From positions 62,001 to 126,000 of the forward strand of contig CALXOO010000001.1 in NCBI GenBank assembly GCA_944390045.1: a stretch of 64,000 nucleotides of DNA. The letters are read 5' to 3'. Below the pieces are notes generated by a model. It worked only from the letters and a program-made list of their open reading frames with translations. It was not told the origin of the DNA and made no database searches. The position numbers and the translations under genes are program-made. This stretch comes from an uncultured Spirochaetales bacterium. GTDB lineage: Bacteria > Spirochaetota > Spirochaetia > Sphaerochaetales > Sphaerochaetaceae. Below are positions 62,492 through 64,000 of this stretch, piece after piece (position 1 is the first letter of the stretch; each line of letters opens with the position of its first letter).

Positions 62492-63862
62492 ATGGCAAGA
62501 CTCTGGCAGAAAGACTATTCACTTGACGAACTCATGCAGCACTTCACGGTGCGCAACGACTATATTCTGGACCGGAAGCTTGTCTGCAGCGACGTGCTGG
62601 GCAGTCTGGCCCATGCCAGGGGGCTTGAGAGAATCGGCGTTCTGACTGCTCAGGAGCTTGCCTTGCTGCAGCGGGGTCTGGAGGAAATTCTGGAGCTTCA
62701 GCAGAAAGGGGACTTCGCAATCCGGGAGGAGGATGAGGACTGCCACACTGCGATCGAGGGCTACCTGTGCGCACACTGCGGAGATGTCGGCAAGAAGATC
62801 CACACCGGGCGCAGCCGGAACGACCAGGTGCAGACAGCGCTCAGGATATATATGAGGGAAGCCTGCCTCAAGCTCACGCGCCTGGGAATCTCCTTCGCCC
62901 GTGCGCTGCTGGAACGCGCGGCTGAGTATGAGATGGTGCCGATGCCGGGGCGCACGCACACACAGCTGGCCATGCCCAGCTCTCTCGGACTCTGGTTCTC
63001 TTCATATGCGGCCGAACTGTATGATGAGTGCCTCCATCTGTCCGGGATTTACCATATCCTAGATCAGTGCCCGCTCGGATCCGCGGCAAGCTATGGCGTG
63101 CCGCTTCCGCTTGACAGGGAGTACACTGCCGGCCTGCTCGGCTTCTCACGCGTGCAGAAAAACGTGCTTTATGCGAACAACAGCAGGGGAAAATTTGAGG
63201 CAATGCTCCTGGACGGAGCTGGATATATCACATCGACAGCCTGCAAGCTCGCACAGGACCTTGTCCTCTTCACCCTGCCGGAGCTCGGCTACTTCTCGCT
63301 GCCGAAGGAACTCACCACGGGCAGTTCGATCATGCCGCAGAAGAAGAATCCGGACGGACTCGAGCTCGTGCGCAGCCGCAGTGCCCTGGTCATCTCATGC
63401 GCTGACCTTGTCAAGGACATAACCAGAAGCCTCGTCAGCGGCTATAACCGCGACTTCCAGGATACTAAGGAGCCGCTCATGACCGGACTGGAGACTGCCG
63501 GAAGCATCATTGCGATCATGACCAGGATGCTTGACGGACTTGAGGTTCATGAGGACAGGCTGAGAGAGGGGATGAGAAGCGAGATCTACGCCACGGACAA
63601 GGTCTTCGAGATTGTCAGCGCCGGCGGAAGCTTCCGCGACAGCTACAAGACTGTGGGACTGGATCTGGAGTCGGTCAGCAGCCTGGATGCTGATGCCACG
63701 ATCAGGAGACGCACCAGCACGGGAACCAGCGGGAATCTGGCCCTGAAGGAGGATATGACGGCACTGGAAGAGCTCTCCGGCAGGGTGGAGCGCGAGCTTG
63801 ATAGGCTGGGAAAAGTCTATCTCAGCCTGTGCGGAAGACAACTGGAAGTCTGTACTCTCTGA
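62492..63862 (+). CDS. argH: Argininosuccinate lyase
   Basis: 456 aa; splits argininosuccinate to arginine and fumarate. HTGRSRNDQVQT, the signature GSSIMPQKKNPD with the catalytic serine near 282, and NRDFQDTKE. ATG 62492 is the family start. No other arginine gene lies in the window. Confidence 0.94.
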   Translation: MARLWQKDYSLDELMQHFTVRNDYILDRKLVCSDVLGSLAHARGLERIGVLTAQELALLQRGLEEILELQQKGDFAIREEDEDCHTAIEGYLCAHCGDVGKKIHTGRSRNDQVQTALRIYMREACLKLTRLGISFARALLERAAEYEMVPMPGRTHTQLAMPSSLGLWFSSYAAELYDECLHLSGIYHILDQCPLGSAASYGVPLPLDREYTAGLLGFSRVQKNVLYANNSRGKFEAMLLDGAGYITSTACKLAQDLVLFTLPELGYFSLPKELTTGSSIMPQKKNPDGLELVRSRSALVISCADLVKDITRSLVSGYNRDFQDTKEPLMTGLETAGSIIAIMTRMLDGLEVHEDRLREGMRSEIYATDKVFEIVSAGGSFRDSYKTVGLDLESVSSLDADATIRRRTSTGTSGNLALKEDMTALEELSGRVERELDRLGKVYLSLCGRQLEVCTL

Positions 63863-63875
63863 CCCATGGCGAATG

Positions 63876-63904
63876 TTGAACAAAAAACACAGCCACTATA
63901 ATAT
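63876..63904 (+). promoter_or_regulatory. Predicted leaderless promoter at the window end
   Basis: TTGAAC (63876-63881), 17-bp spacer, TAATAT (63899-63904), six bases to the ATG at 63911. A perfect TATAAT overlaps at 63897-63902. Confidence 0.55.
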
Positions 63905-63910
63905 CGAGGC

Positions 63911-64000
63911 ATGAGCATCATCAAACCGCACAAGCTGGGAGTGATCGCCGGCCCCGGCAGCGAGTATTTCACAGGCAAGGTTGTCAAGCACTTGAGAAGG
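63911..64000 (+). CDS. Probable ribose-phosphate pyrophosphokinase (partial)
   Basis: Only 30 codons are in the window: MSIIKPHKLGVIAGPGSEYF then TGKVVKHLRR. The short form GVIAGPGSEYFTGKVV is like the N-terminal strand of spirochaete Prs proteins, which make PRPP. The call is tentative because the PRPP loop lies outside. Confidence 0.45.
   Translation, partial: MSIIKPHKLGVIAGPGSEYFTGKVVKHLRR

Noticed and set aside
1-64000. CRISPR array, prophage, integron or defence island
   Set aside because: No regular direct repeats with spacers, and no integrase, phage structural, toxin-antitoxin or restriction genes were found; gene content is core metabolism.

Overview
The window is an ordinary, very densely coded stretch of bacterial chromosome: about 69 protein genes, no rRNA, tRNA or CRISPR seen, moderately GC-rich, with frequent AGG/AGA arginine codons. 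Gene content points to a spirochaete, probably related to Treponema or Sphaerochaeta. The clues are a eukaryote-type hexokinase, an archaeal-type UMP kinase, a KsgA with a long N-terminal extension, a MurE lacking the DAP-recognition motif, a CBS/DRTGG pyrophosphatase, a lamin-tail lipoprotein and a UMF1-type permease. This assignment is an inference from gene families, not from a database search.

Layout. 1-9 kb: HD-GYP response regulator (cut by the window edge), C26 amidohydrolase, thiamine pyrophosphokinase, small membrane protein, AroH chorismate mutase; cysteine desulfurase + ThiI; AroB; rRNA methyltransferase-NusG_II-Gx. 9-17 kb: phosphatase, phosphoglucomutase, ComEC, RsmA, Pta, TyrA, MtaB. 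17-31 kb: serine acetyltransferase, BioY/BirA with a BirA operator, ArgS, acetyltransferase, a 58-aa histone H1-like protein, an EVPV-repeat membrane protein, FtsB-like protein, threonylcarbamoyl-AMP synthase, DUF1015, TetR, then the L21-L27-Obg-NadD-YqeK-lipoprotein-RsfS operon. 31-44 kb: two-component pair, phosphodiesterase, TrmL, UppP, DinB-Ddl-MurE, outer-membrane-like protein, M18 aminopeptidase, formate-THF ligase, a zinc-ribbon transposase relic, a P-loop ATPase with an altered Walker A, S21. 44-64 kb: CBS pyrophosphatase, RelA/SpoT, PrmC-PrfA, exonuclease I, UMF1 permease, hexokinase, a second phosphohexomutase, pyridoxal kinase, patatin, radical SAM protein, UMP kinase, SSB, thioredoxin-fold protein, lamin-tail lipoprotein, ArgH and the start of a probable Prs.

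How the genes fit together. Several small pathways are represented: aromatic amino acids (AroB, AroH, TyrA), sulfur transfer for tRNA thiolation (cysteine desulfurase to ThiI), thiamine and pyridoxal phosphorylation, hexose phosphate interconversion (hexokinase plus two mutases), biotin uptake and attachment under BirA control, peptidoglycan precursors (Ddl, MurE, UppP), and ribosome/tRNA maturation.

The most striking signal is regulatory. About fifteen genes have a good -10 hexamer only 5-10 bases before the start codon and no Shine-Dalgarno, which predicts leaderless mRNAs; eight of these also have a -35 at normal spacing. Other genes, including all those with TTG starts, have strong GGAGG leaders. 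The second genome-scale signal is that twelve of the fourteen convergent gene pairs overlap tail to tail by 4-38 bp, with no terminator between them. I found no clear new multi-gene system. The best leads are these two architectural features and a few odd single proteins.
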